Shown: positions 26,117 through 34,979 of the stretch, one piece after another | How the letters are laid out: each line of letters begins with the position of its first letter | Position numbering within the stretch: position 1 is the first letter of the stretch | NCBI GenBank assembly: GCA_947627115.1 | Contig: CANQUQ010000016.1 | Span: forward strand, 1 to 55,142 | From: an uncultured Acetatifactor sp. | GTDB taxonomy: Bacteria; Bacillota; Clostridia; Lachnospirales; Lachnospiraceae | Direction: 5' to 3' | DNA: 55,142 bases | Notes under the pieces: model-generated | Databases searched by the model: none | What the model was told of the DNA's origin: nothing | Seen by the model: the letters and a program-made list of their open reading frames with translations, nothing else | Translations under genes and position numbers: made by a program

Positions 26117-26791
26117 ATGCAGTTGAACGGAATCGGGGCGGAGCACTCGGCGGACATGCACCATGTGACGAAGTGCGTGCATGATCACAGTGAAACGGAG
26201 ATGAGAGGCGGGACCAAGAGGCTGACCTCGCCTGGGGCGGCCGCACGGTTTTCCATGCGTGTCCACAGCCAGCCGCCTCAGACGCTGTCTCTCACGGACC
26301 GGGTACAGCAGCTCTTGGCGGACGGAAGGGATCTGCTGCGCGGTATCTGGCGCGGAAGTGAGATTTCTTCGGCAGAAGAGACCGGAGAAGGCTCCGGGAA
26401 CGCGCTGTTTGCGGCGCAAGCGGACAAGGGAAATGACGCAAATGTCATAAAGGCGGCCGAAAACAACGAGATGATCCGTCAGAATCCCTACTTTGCCGCT
26501 ATCGTGCCCCAGACACGGCAGAGCGGTACAGTATCTGTGCTGCAGAAGGCGAGGATGAAGACGAGGGCTCTCGCCGGAAGATTGGCCAGTCATCTGCCCG
26601 GCGGTTCTTTCAGATTTCAAAAGCAGAATTCCTTTTCCGCCAAAGGAGAGGACAGCCGGGAAGAGATACGCCGGCGGAGCAGATACCGGCAGGATGAGCT
26701 GGAGATTGACTGCATCCTCACCGACGAGAGTTATCTGCTTGATTCCTACGACAGGAAGGGCGGATACAGTCAGCTGACCACCCAAAAGTAA
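26117..26791 (+). CDS. Unknown soluble protein
   Basis: I do not recognise this 224-residue protein. It has no membrane segment or signal peptide. The first half is rich in His, Met, Thr and Ser (MQLNGIGAEHSADMHHVTKC). A central part has an amphipathic stretch (LTDRVQQLLADGRDLLRGIW). The C-terminal half is basic and ends with an acidic YRQDELEIDCILTDESYLLD and YDRKGGYSQL. ATG 26117 has AGGGGG 7 nt upstream. Base composition matches its neighbours, so it is probably a lineage-specific core gene. Confidence 0.7.
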   Translation: MQLNGIGAEHSADMHHVTKCVHDHSETEMRGGTKRLTSPGAAARFSMRVHSQPPQTLSLTDRVQQLLADGRDLLRGIWRGSEISSAEETGEGSGNALFAAQADKGNDANVIKAAENNEMIRQNPYFAAIVPQTRQSGTVSVLQKARMKTRALAGRLASHLPGGSFRFQKQNSFSAKGEDSREEIRRRSRYRQDELEIDCILTDESYLLDSYDRKGGYSQLTTQK

Positions 26792-26794
26792 TGC

Positions 26795-26835
26795 GGCCCG
26801 ACAGAGAAAGCGGATTGACAGCGGTCGGGGTTTTG
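26795..26835 (+). terminator. Terminator of the unknown gene
   Basis: CCCGAC pairs with GTCGGG at the two ends of a roughly 35-nt structure just after the stop codon, followed by GTTTTG. It overlaps the -35 of the metG leader promoter. Confidence 0.5.
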
Positions 26836-26842
26836 TGATAAC
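26815..26842 (+). promoter_or_regulatory. Promoter of the metG leader
   Basis: TTGACA (26815-26820) matches the -35 consensus. GATAAC (26837-26842) with TG at the extended -10 position lies 16 nt downstream. Transcription would begin near 26849, giving a leader of about 225 nt before metG. Confidence 0.65.
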
Positions 26843-26848
26843 CTGTCT

Positions 26849-27062
26849 ATCAGGAGTACGAAACAGACAAAAGCAATGACGAGGAAGAATACCGTAACGG
26901 CACTTTACAGAGAACATTCCGCCATTTTAAGGCTCGTCTTCTTACACATAGGCGCACCTGCGCAGTGGTGAGGAGGCGGGCCCGTTTTTTTCTCTGTGTG
27001 TTTTCTGTGCATTGCAGTAAAAAGGCGTAATGTAATGTAATAAAGGTAAAAAAGAAGGAAAG
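26849..27062 (+). promoter_or_regulatory. Structured metG leader, possible T-box-like element
   Basis: GACGAGGAAGAATAC (26878 onward) resembles the start of T-box stem I, and GACGAG (26878-26883) can close with CTCGTC (26933-26938). Further on, GC-rich sequence ends in CGGGCCCG followed by seven T (26985-26991), a terminator-like end. The diagnostic T-box sequence (GGTGGNACCGCG) is not visible; only AGTGGTGAGGAGGCG occurs. A T-box for Met-tRNA would fit the downstream gene, but the element is short and this assignment is weak. Confidence 0.35.
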
Positions 27063-27074
27063 GAGCAATACACA

Positions 27075-29063
27075 ATGCAGAACAAGGGACCCTATTATCT
27101 GACTACGGCTATTGCCTACACCTCAGGAAAGCCTCATATCGGAAACAATTATGAGATCGTGCTGGCCGACAGCATCGCCCGTTTCAAGAGGAAGGAGGGC
27201 TATGATGTCTTCTTCCAGACCGGAACGGACGAGCACGGACAGAAGATTGAGATAAAAGCTCAGGAGGCGGGCGTGACGCCCAAGGAATTTGTGGACCGGG
27301 TGGCCGGAGTGATCCGGGGCCTGTGCGATCTTTTGAACATCTCTTACGATAAATTTATCCGTACCACCGATCCGGACCATGAGCGGGAGGTACAGAAGAT
27401 ATTCAGACGCCTGTATGATCAGGGGGATATCTACAAGGGATCCTATGAGGGCTTGTACTGTACTCCCTGCGAGTCCTTCTGGACGGAATCCCAGCTGGTG
27501 GACGGCAAGTGTCCCGACTGCGGCAGAGAGGTCAAGCCCGCCAAGGAGGAGGCGTACTTTTTCCGCATGAGCAAGTATGCGGACAGGCTGATCAGACATA
27601 TCAACAAGCACCCGGAATTTATCCAGCCCGTGTCCCGCAAAAACGAGATGATGAACAATTTCCTGCTTCCCGGCCTCCAGGATCTGTGCGTGTCCAGAAC
27701 ATCTTTCAAATGGGGGATCCCCGTGGATTTTGACGAAAAGCATGTCGTGTATGTCTGGCTGGACGCACTCACGAATTATATCACAGGCATCGGTTACCAT
27801 GCGGACGGAGACAGCACGGAGCAGTATAAAAAATTCTGGCCGGCAGACCTGCATCTGATCGGAAAGGATATCATCCGTTTCCATACCATTTACTGGCCAA
27901 TCTTCCTGATGGCGCTGGGAGAGCCCCTGCCCAAGCAGGTGTTCGGTCATCCCTGGCTGATGATGAGCGGCGGCAAGATGAGCAAATCCAAAGGAAACGT
28001 GATCTATGTGGACGATATGGTGGATTTCTTCGGTGTGGACGCAGTGCGCTACTATGTGCTGCATGAGATGCCCTATGACAATGACGGCAATGTGACATGG
28101 GAGCTGGTGGCGGAGAGGAACAACTCCGATCTGGCCAACGTGCTGGGAAATCTGGTGAACCGCACCGTCTCCATGAGCAATAAATATTTCGGAGGCATTG
28201 TTTCCGACAAGGGTGTCGTTTGTGAGGAAATCGACGGGGACCTGAAAAAGACCGTGTGCAGCGCTTACGGAAAGGTGTCGGAGAAAATGGAGACCTTCAG
28301 GGTGGCGGATGCCCTGACGGAGATTTTTGCCATTTTCAAACGCTGCAACAAATATATCGACGAGACGGAGCCCTGGGTGCTGGCGAAGGATCCCGAAAAG
28401 GCAGACCGGCTGTCCACCGTGCTCTACAATCTGGTGGAGGGGATCGTCATCGGCGCTTCTCTGCTGGAGCCGTTCATGCCGGAGACGGCGCAGCGCATTG
28501 CGGGGCAGCTGAACACATCCCTCAGAGATTTTGACCGGCTGGAGCAGTTCGGCCTGTATCCCGACGGCAACAGGGTCACCGATCAGCCTCAGATTCTCTT
28601 TGCAAGATTGGATAAGAAGGATGTGGAGAGGCGCGAGGAAGAAATTGCCGCAGCCCAGAAGGCCGAGGCGGAAAGGAATGCGGACGACCGGACGGGCGGC
28701 GGAGAACCGCAGGCGGCGGTCGACATGGAGGCAAAGCCGGAGATCTCATACGATGACTTTGCAAGGATGCAGTTCCAGGTGGGAGAGATCATTGCGTGCG
28801 AGGCGGTTCCGAAGTCCAAGAAGCTGCTGTGCAGTCAGGTGAGGATCGGGAGCCAGGTGAAGCAGATCGTCTCCGGCATCAGAATGCAGTATACGCCTGA
28901 GGAGATGGTCGGCAAGAAGGTGATGGTATTGGTGAATCTGAAGCCCGCGAAGCTTGCAGGCGTTGTGTCCGAGGGAATGCTGCTGTGCGCGGAGGATGCG
29001 GAGGGAAATCTTGCGCTGGTGGTTCCGGAGAAAGATATGCCTGCGGGAGCGGAGATCTGTTGA
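27075..29063 (+). CDS. metG: Methionyl-tRNA synthetase with C-terminal tRNA-binding domain
   Basis: This class I synthetase has the HIGH-type motif PHIGN (residues 20-24) and KMSKS at 301-305. A zinc knuckle is formed by CTPCESF and CPDC. After the anticodon-binding region and a charged linker with Glu/Ala/Arg-rich sequence, residues from about 555 form an EMAPII/Trbp111-type OB domain (FARMQFQVGEIIACEAVP, VSGIRMQYTPEEM, MLLCAED) that dimerises and binds tRNA. The 662-residue length fits the long bacterial form. AAAGGAG precedes ATG 27075. Confidence 0.97.
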   Translation: MQNKGPYYLTTAIAYTSGKPHIGNNYEIVLADSIARFKRKEGYDVFFQTGTDEHGQKIEIKAQEAGVTPKEFVDRVAGVIRGLCDLLNISYDKFIRTTDPDHEREVQKIFRRLYDQGDIYKGSYEGLYCTPCESFWTESQLVDGKCPDCGREVKPAKEEAYFFRMSKYADRLIRHINKHPEFIQPVSRKNEMMNNFLLPGLQDLCVSRTSFKWGIPVDFDEKHVVYVWLDALTNYITGIGYHADGDSTEQYKKFWPADLHLIGKDIIRFHTIYWPIFLMALGEPLPKQVFGHPWLMMSGGKMSKSKGNVIYVDDMVDFFGVDAVRYYVLHEMPYDNDGNVTWELVAERNNSDLANVLGNLVNRTVSMSNKYFGGIVSDKGVVCEEIDGDLKKTVCSAYGKVSEKMETFRVADALTEIFAIFKRCNKYIDETEPWVLAKDPEKADRLSTVLYNLVEGIVIGASLLEPFMPETAQRIAGQLNTSLRDFDRLEQFGLYPDGNRVTDQPQILFARLDKKDVERREEEIAAAQKAEAERNADDRTGGGEPQAAVDMEAKPEISYDDFARMQFQVGEIIACEAVPKSKKLLCSQVRIGSQVKQIVSGIRMQYTPEEMVGKKVMVLVNLKPAKLAGVVSEGMLLCAEDAEGNLALVVPEKDMPAGAEIC

Positions 29064-29157
29064 GACGGACAGTTTGAAAAAAAGCTTAAGTTTTTTCCCG
29101 AAATGAGTTATACTTCATAATAAGATGGGTCACAGAATCTAACTGAAGAGGTGGAAC

Positions 29158-30108
29158 ATGGGAAAAGAAGAATTCTATTATGATTCCAGAGACGGCGTCA
29201 GCAGGCTTTATGCGGTGAGATATGTCCCCGATGCGGAGGTGCGCTGTGTGGTACAGATCGTACATGGCATGGCGGAGCATATGGGGCGCTATGAGGAGTT
29301 TGCCCAATACCTGGCCGCTCAGGGTTTTGTGGTCACCGGTGAGGATCATATGGGGCACGGCAAAAGTGTGGGTAAGGACGGCAGATTTGGTTACTTCTGT
29401 GAGCAGGACCCGGCCACGGTGCTGGTGCGGGACGTGCACAGGCTCAAGAAATCCACACAAGAGCTGTATCCCGGTGTTCCCTACGTTATTTTGGGGCACA
29501 GCATGGGTTCCTTTATTGTGAGAAATTACATGTGCCGGTACGGTACGGGCATTGCCGGCGCAGTGATCATGGGGACAGGCATGCAGCCCAAAAAGCTGTT
29601 GAATATGTCCAAGTCTTTAGCCAACCTTCAAAAAACCTTCCTTGGGCCCAGGCATGTCAGCGAATGGATAGACAAGCTGGCTTTCGGGAAATACAACGAA
29701 GGCATCGACGATCCAAGGACCCCCTTCGATTGGCTTTCCGCGGATGCCCGGAGAGTGGACAGCTATATTGCGGATCCGCTGTGCGGATTTACCTTTACGG
29801 CCAACGGATTTGCCACGCTCTTTGAGCTGATACTGCGGCTGTACCGCGAGGAGTATCTGGAGAAGATTCCGAAGCATTTGCCGGTGCTGATGCTTTCGGG
29901 CACGGCCGATCCCGTGGGCGATTACGGGAAGGGAGTCCGGAAGGCATACGATTCCCTGTGTGAGGCGGGCCTGGACAACATACAGATGAAGCTGTATGAG
30001 GGCGGCAGGCATGAGCTGCTGAATGACATTGACAGAAATAAGGTGTTCGGGGACATCGGCGAATGGATAGAAAAATATATTCTGAAAGAGCGGGAGTCCG
30101 GGAAGTGA
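29158..30108 (+). CDS. Alpha/beta hydrolase, monoacylglycerol-lipase/lysophospholipase-like
   Basis: The 316-residue hydrolase has the nucleophile elbow GHSMG (113-117, Ser115), an Asp candidate in SGTADPVGDYGKG and a His in EGGRHELLND. VQIVHGMAEHMGRYEEFAQYLAA (landmark HGMAEHMGRY) and EDHMGHGKS are typical of the serine aminopeptidase S33 / monoacylglycerol lipase group. No signal peptide is present, so it acts in the cytoplasm. Ribosome site AGAGGTGG precedes the ATG. A GNAT gene follows 20 nt later. Confidence 0.88.
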   Translation: MGKEEFYYDSRDGVSRLYAVRYVPDAEVRCVVQIVHGMAEHMGRYEEFAQYLAAQGFVVTGEDHMGHGKSVGKDGRFGYFCEQDPATVLVRDVHRLKKSTQELYPGVPYVILGHSMGSFIVRNYMCRYGTGIAGAVIMGTGMQPKKLLNMSKSLANLQKTFLGPRHVSEWIDKLAFGKYNEGIDDPRTPFDWLSADARRVDSYIADPLCGFTFTANGFATLFELILRLYREEYLEKIPKHLPVLMLSGTADPVGDYGKGVRKAYDSLCEAGLDNIQMKLYEGGRHELLNDIDRNKVFGDIGEWIEKYILKERESGK

Positions 30109-30128
30109 CGGGGGCCGGAGCGAAAAGC

Positions 30129-30593
30129 ATGGCCTACGAGGTCAGATGGGCCAGAGAGAGCGAATGGGGGCCTGCCATGCGGATGATCTGGCGGACCTTT
30201 CTTGAGTACGACGGAAAGGATTATACCGAGGAAGGCATCAAAAACTTTTTTGATTTCATAACGGACGACAACCTGTATGTGGCCTTTCTGAAGGGGGAAT
30301 ATCAGCTGATGGTGGCATTGGCGGACGAGAAGATCATCGGCGCCGGCTCCATCAGGAACGGGAATCACCTGTCGCTTCTGTTTGTGGACGGACCGTATCA
30401 CCGGATGGGGGTGGGCAGCACGATCCTGATCCGATTGTGCGATTATCTGCGCCAGGAGGCGGGAGAGCGCTTTATCTCTCTGAAGGCGGCGCCCTACGCG
30501 GTAGATTTTTACAGGAAGCTTGGTTTTCAGGCAGTCAGGCCGGAGGAGGAGCATTCCGGAATCCGCGTGACAGATATGGTAAAAGTATTTTAG
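30129..30593 (+). CDS. GNAT family N-acetyltransferase
   Basis: The 154-residue protein has the acetyl-CoA site VDGPYHRMGVGSTIL (Q/RxxGxG/A type) and the C-terminal YAVDFYRKLGFQAV typical of GNAT enzymes. The substrate is unknown. ATG 30129 has GGAG about 8 nt upstream; GTG 30105 overlapping the lipase gene is an alternative. It probably shares a transcript with the hydrolase upstream. Confidence 0.85.
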   Translation: MAYEVRWARESEWGPAMRMIWRTFLEYDGKDYTEEGIKNFFDFITDDNLYVAFLKGEYQLMVALADEKIIGAGSIRNGNHLSLLFVDGPYHRMGVGSTILIRLCDYLRQEAGERFISLKAAPYAVDFYRKLGFQAVRPEEEHSGIRVTDMVKVF

Positions 30594-30632
30594 TTTGTAC
30601 AGGCCGCCGAAGGCGGCAGATTGCGAGGAAAA

Positions 30633-31343
30633 ATGAAACTGTTCGATCTGGAAAGTCCGTTGATGCAGGCACTGGGGAAAATGGCCGATCTGCTCTGGCT
30701 GAACATACTCACCATAATCTGCTGTATTCCCGTCGTGACTGTGGGCGCATCGCTGACAGCGATGAACTATATGGCCCTGAAGATGGTGAGAGATGAAGAA
30801 TGTTATATCACCAAGGATTTCTTTAAATCCTTTAAGCAGAACTTTAAGCAGGGCACACTGATCTGGCTCCTGCTGGTCCTGGTGATTCTGTTCCTGTCCT
30901 ACGATTACTACATTGTAGGCAATCTGAACAGCGATTTCCGGTTCGTGCTGCAGATCGTTCTCACAACGGTGGCGGTCGCGCTGTTCTTCACTGTGCTCTA
31001 TGTCTTTCCGCTGCTTGCCAAATTTGACAATACTGTTTTCGGGATCATCAAGAATGCGTTCCTGATCAGTATCATGCAGCTTCCCAGGACGATCCTTATG
31101 GCGGTGTTCTACATCATTCCTGTGCTGCTGTTCATATATTTTTACGATGTGTCACCCCTTATGGCCCTGTTCGGGCTCTCGGTACCGGCGTGGCTGTCGG
31201 CACTGCTGTACAACAAATTTTTCAAGAAGCTGGAAGAGCGGGTCGCGTCCGGTGCGGCCAAGGAGGAAGACGGGGAGACGGATGAAAGGATCTTTCGGGA
31301 TGAGTTGGATGAGCATCTGTCGGGGGGCACAGGCTCCGAGTGA
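30633..31343 (+). CDS. YesL-like membrane protein (DUF624)
   Basis: The 236-residue protein begins FDLESPLMQALGKMADLLWLNILTIICCIPVVTVGAS (landmarks LMQALGKMADL and NILTIICCIPVVTVG), which is the DUF624/YesL signature. Four to five membrane segments are followed by an acidic, cytoplasmic C-terminus. YesL proteins often accompany sugar ABC transporters; here the next gene is a sugar ABC ATPase. A GCCGCC-GAA-GGCGGC hairpin (30603-30617) lies just upstream. GAGG precedes ATG 30633. Confidence 0.88.
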   Translation: MKLFDLESPLMQALGKMADLLWLNILTIICCIPVVTVGASLTAMNYMALKMVRDEECYITKDFFKSFKQNFKQGTLIWLLLVLVILFLSYDYYIVGNLNSDFRFVLQIVLTTVAVALFFTVLYVFPLLAKFDNTVFGIIKNAFLISIMQLPRTILMAVFYIIPVLLFIYFYDVSPLMALFGLSVPAWLSALLYNKFFKKLEERVASGAAKEEDGETDERIFRDELDEHLSGGTGSE

Positions 31344-31570
31344 GAAGCATTGGCTATTTTTACTAACAGAAGGCTGTGTTTTTCGTCAAATTGACATGAT
31401 TCAGGGAAAATGGAGAAGGTTGTAAGCAATTCCTACAATTTGGTTTTAAAAGCTTTGTGAAATAGTGGCATGGCGCATTAAAGAGATTTCGGCTATACTT
31501 GTTACAGTGTTACACGGCTGTGCCGTTAAAAAGTTGAGCAAAATGTCAATAGGAAAGGAGTTACATAATT

Positions 31571-32683
31571 ATGGCAAGTTTAACTTTGAACAACATCTGC
31601 AAGGTATATCCTAACGGCTTTGAGGCAGTTAAGAATTTCAACCTTGAGATTGCAGATCAGGAGTTCATCATTTTCGTAGGACCTTCCGGATGCGGTAAGT
31701 CTACTACACTTCGTATGATCGCAGGACTGGAGGATATCACCTCCGGTGAACTGAAGATCGGTGACAGAGTAGTGAACGATGTTGAGCCCAAGGACAGAGA
31801 CATTGCAATGGTATTCCAGAACTATGCTCTGTATCCTCATATGTCCGTTTACGACAACATGGCGTTTGGTCTGAAACTGAGAAAGGTTCCCAAGGATCAG
31901 ATCGACAAGATGGTAAAAGAGGCAGCTAAGATCCTTGACCTGACTCCGCTCCTTGACCGTAAGCCCAAGGCTCTGTCCGGTGGTCAGAGACAGCGTGTGG
32001 CAATGGGCCGTGCTATCGTTCGTAACCCCAAGGTGTTCCTGATGGATGAGCCTCTGTCGAACCTGGATGCCAAGCTGCGTGTACAGATGAGAATTGAGAT
32101 CGCTAAGCTGCATCAGAGACTGGGCACCACCATCATCTACGTTACACATGACCAGACCGAGGCTATGACCCTGGGTACAAGAATCGTCGTTATGAAGGAC
32201 GGCGTGATCCAGCAGGTAGATACGCCTCAGAATCTGTATGATAAGCCTTGCAATCTGTTCGTTGCAGGATTTATGGGTTCTCCTCAGATGAACTTCCTGG
32301 ATGCATTTGTAAAGGTATCCGGCGATACTGCTTACTTGGAGATTGCAGGTCACAGCATTCCTCTTTCTGCTGCTAAGTCCAAGAAGCTGATTGCAGGCGA
32401 CTATGACGGCAAGATGGTTACCTTCGGTATCCGTCCTGAGGATGTTTACGATGTAGATACTTACCCGGATGCATCACCTCAGTGTGTATTCGAGTCCAGC
32501 GTTAAGGTCTATGAGCTGCTTGGTGCAGAGGTTTACCTGTACTTTGATCTGGAGGATTTCCCTATCACTGCAAGGGTAGATTCCCGTACCAACGCAAGAC
32601 CCGGCGATATTATCAAGTACACATTTGATCTGGAAAAGATTCATGTTTTCGACAAGGATACCGAGCAGGTCATCACGAACTGA
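31571..32683 (+). CDS. msmK: Sugar ABC transporter ATPase, MsmK/UgpC type
   Basis: This is a CUT1-type ATPase of 370 residues. Walker A GPSGCGKST is at 37-45, the signature is LSGGQRQRVAMGRA, Walker B is VFLMDEPLSNLDAKLR, the H-loop is YVTHDQTEAMTL, and a MalK-like regulatory OB region is C-terminal. No permease or binding protein adjoins it. Stand-alone MsmK-type ATPases can power several sugar transporters, so it is a candidate partner for the ATPase-less LplB/LplC operons at 45.7-55.1 kb. Codon use is strongly biased, suggesting high expression. AAAGGAG lies before the ATG. Confidence 0.94.
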   Translation: MASLTLNNICKVYPNGFEAVKNFNLEIADQEFIIFVGPSGCGKSTTLRMIAGLEDITSGELKIGDRVVNDVEPKDRDIAMVFQNYALYPHMSVYDNMAFGLKLRKVPKDQIDKMVKEAAKILDLTPLLDRKPKALSGGQRQRVAMGRAIVRNPKVFLMDEPLSNLDAKLRVQMRIEIAKLHQRLGTTIIYVTHDQTEAMTLGTRIVVMKDGVIQQVDTPQNLYDKPCNLFVAGFMGSPQMNFLDAFVKVSGDTAYLEIAGHSIPLSAAKSKKLIAGDYDGKMVTFGIRPEDVYDVDTYPDASPQCVFESSVKVYELLGAEVYLYFDLEDFPITARVDSRTNARPGDIIKYTFDLEKIHVFDKDTEQVITN

Positions 32684-32694
32684 TAAAGGTGGTC

Positions 32695-32722
32695 AAAAGG
32701 GTGCTGGTAACAGCACCCTTTT
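32695..32722 (+). terminator. Terminator after the MsmK-type gene
   Basis: AAAAGGGTGCTG and CAGCACCCTTTT form a perfect 12-bp stem with a GTAA loop. It sits 11 nt after the stop codon. Confidence 0.9.
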
Positions 32723-32771
32723 CACTTTTCTGTAAAAATTTCTATAAAAAACAAAGGGCCGGACTATAATC

Positions 32772-33860
32772 ATGATTTCAAGTCACATCATTCAGACCAG
32801 CATTGACGAATTAAAAGCCATCACGAAGGTAGATTTATTTGTATACGATCTGACGGGAAGGGCCGTGGCGGCCACTGCGGATCAGGCGGAGATCACGGAA
32901 GATCTGATCAGAGGATTTGCCGCATCTCCCGCGGACAGTCAGGTCATAGGTGCACACCATCTGCTGAAGATTCTTGACGAGGGGGAATTGATATATATAC
33001 TGCTGTCAAAGGGTGTCGGCGAGGATGCCTATATGGTTGGCAAGATCGCCGTGTGCCAGCTTCAGAATCTTATTATCGCTTATAAGGAACGATTCGACAA
33101 AAACAATTTCCTGCAAAATCTGCTGCTGGACAATCTGCTGCTGGTGGATATATATAACAGAGCAAAAAAACTTCATATAGAAGTGTCTGTTCCGAGGGTA
33201 GTTTTTTTGGTCGAGGCAAAAATGGAGAAGGACGGAATCGTGACAGAGCTTTTGAGAGGGATGTTTTCCCATCAGGCCGGCGATTATGTCACAGCGGTGG
33301 ACGAACACAGTATTATCCTGATCAAGGCTCTGGAAGCGGACAGCACTCACGATGACCTGCTGGAAATTGCCGACACGATCGTCACTTTGATGAACAGTGA
33401 AGCAATGCTGAATGTGCGGGTATCCATCGGCACGGTGGTGCAGGAGCTGAAAGATGTGTCCAAGTCATATAAGGAGGCGCAGATGGCCCTGGATGTAGGG
33501 AAAATTTTTTATGCGGAGAAAAGCGTGGCATCCTACAGCACTCTGGGAATCGGCCGCCTGATCTATCAGCTGCCGGTCAACCTCTGCAAGCTGTTCATCC
33601 AGGAGATCTTTGGCAGCAATGTGCCGAGCGGTCTGGACGAGGAAACTCTTAACACGATCAACAAATTTTTTGAGAACAACCTGAACGTGTCGGAGACCTC
33701 CAGGCAGCTGTTCGTTCACAGAAATACACTGGTGTACAGAATTGAAAAAATTCAGAAGACCTCAGGTCTGGATCTGCGGAATTTTGACGATGCTCTCACC
33801 TTCAAAATTGCCCTGATGGTAGTAAATTACATGAAGTATTTGGACAATCAGGACCGCTGA
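32772..33860 (+). CDS. CdaR/PucR-type transcriptional regulator
   Basis: The 362-residue regulator has an N-terminal sensor region (VDLFVYDLTGRAVAAT), a central GGDEF-like segment (RVSIGTVVQELKDVSKSYKEAQMAL; landmark YKEAQMALDVGK) and the C-terminal PucR helix-turn-helix FFENNLNVSETSRQLFVHRNTLVYRIEKI (landmarks NVSETSRQLFVHRNTL). CdaR-type proteins respond to sugar acids or related metabolites. Its position right after the MsmK-type ATPase suggests control of sugar uptake; the ligand is unknown. Confidence 0.88.
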   Translation: MISSHIIQTSIDELKAITKVDLFVYDLTGRAVAATADQAEITEDLIRGFAASPADSQVIGAHHLLKILDEGELIYILLSKGVGEDAYMVGKIAVCQLQNLIIAYKERFDKNNFLQNLLLDNLLLVDIYNRAKKLHIEVSVPRVVFLVEAKMEKDGIVTELLRGMFSHQAGDYVTAVDEHSIILIKALEADSTHDDLLEIADTIVTLMNSEAMLNVRVSIGTVVQELKDVSKSYKEAQMALDVGKIFYAEKSVASYSTLGIGRLIYQLPVNLCKLFIQEIFGSNVPSGLDEETLNTINKFFENNLNVSETSRQLFVHRNTLVYRIEKIQKTSGLDLRNFDDALTFKIALMVVNYMKYLDNQDR

Positions 33861-33921
33861 GGAATTTTAAGACAACCCTGTGAATATACTGAATTAACAG
33901 TTCAGCCAGGGGGATATTCTG

Positions 33922-34965
33922 ATGCTATATGACAGAAAAATAAAATATCTTGATTATTATGAAAGCGGAGCAAGGGTCGGGGGAGTCGGCTTTGCAAAGT
34001 TGGAGATGCGGGAAAATACGATCCGAATGGAAGTGTCTGTCAAAGGACTGCATGAAACGGATTCCTTTGTCAGAGATGTAGTGCTGCAAAGCATCGGATC
34101 GGAGACGGTCCTGGGGCAGATAGAGATCCGTGAGGGCAAAGGGGCGTTCCGCTATTGCGAACACACGCAGGACGGAACAGGAAAAGCGGGAATTCCCTAC
34201 GGAGAATTTCGGGAGATCAGGATACCCATCGGCGGTTCCAGAGAAATCATATGCTCCCTGCAGGATGCGGTAAACAGGATCGTAAAGCCGCGTCAGCCGG
34301 AGGATGCGGACAATGCCCTGGCGGTGCCGTCGGCCGCTCTGCCGGAAGAAACGGTCAGGAGAGAATTGGAGAGCCATGCAGCCGAGCTGCAGTCGGCCGA
34401 TGCCATCCGACAGGAAGCGTCACAGCCGCAGGAGGCCGCGCAGCAGGAAGCGTCTGAGCCGGAAGTTCCTCGGCCGGAGATTATCCGACAGGAAGCGTCA
34501 CAGCCGCAGGAGGCCGCGCAGCAGGAAGCGTCTGAGCCGGAAGTTCCTCAGCGGGAGATTATCCAACAGGAAGCGGCCCGGCCGGAAGGAGCAGATGAGA
34601 GATCGGTGAAGCTCATGGAGGATAAGTGGATGCAGCTGTCTGCCATGTACCCCCATATTCAGCCATTTGGAGACGACAGAGATTATCTGTCTTTGAATCC
34701 GTCGGATTTTGTGCTGTTTCCCGCTAAAAATTATCGCGCGGTCAACAATAGTTTTTTGCTGCACGGATATTATAATTACCATCATCTGATCCTTGCCAGA
34801 GTGGAGCACCGCGGAAGGAATCTGTATTATATCGGTGTGCCGGGAAATTATTATGACAGAGAGAAGCAGGTGGCGATGATGTTCGGGTTTGAGAGTTTTG
34901 AAAGCGAGTCCGAACCTGTCAAGACGGGAGATTTCGGATACTATATGATGCGCACCGAGCTGTAG
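33922..34965 (+). CDS. DUF6128-like protein with internal repeats
   Basis: The 347-residue protein has a conserved N-terminal region (YDRKIKYLDYYESGARVGGVGF), a low-complexity Gln/Glu/Ala linker and a conserved C-terminal domain (YPHIQPF, LNPSDFVLFP, NNSFLLHGYYNYHHLIL, YYIGVPGNYYDREKQVAMMFGF). I recall this C-terminal domain as DUF6128, a Lachnospiraceae family without known function. The linker contains two nearly identical 26-residue units. There is no signal peptide or membrane segment. Confidence 0.8.
   Translation: MLYDRKIKYLDYYESGARVGGVGFAKLEMRENTIRMEVSVKGLHETDSFVRDVVLQSIGSETVLGQIEIREGKGAFRYCEHTQDGTGKAGIPYGEFREIRIPIGGSREIICSLQDAVNRIVKPRQPEDADNALAVPSAALPEETVRRELESHAAELQSADAIRQEASQPQEAAQQEASEPEVPRPEIIRQEASQPQEAAQQEASEPEVPQREIIQQEAARPEGADERSVKLMEDKWMQLSAMYPHIQPFGDDRDYLSLNPSDFVLFPAKNYRAVNNSFLLHGYYNYHHLILARVEHRGRNLYYIGVPGNYYDREKQVAMMFGFESFESESEPVKTGDFGYYMMRTEL
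34405..34560 (+). repeat. Two tandem 78-bp in-frame repeats
   Basis: Each unit starts ATCCGACAGGAAGCGTCACA (at 34405 and 34483) and encodes 26 residues beginning IRQEASQPQEAAQQEASEPE. The copies differ near the end (RPEI versus QREI), and a partial third unit (IQQEAARPEG) follows. This points to a recent duplication in the linker of the DUF6128-like gene. Confidence 0.92.
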
Positions 34966-34979
34966 ATTATAAAACAAAG

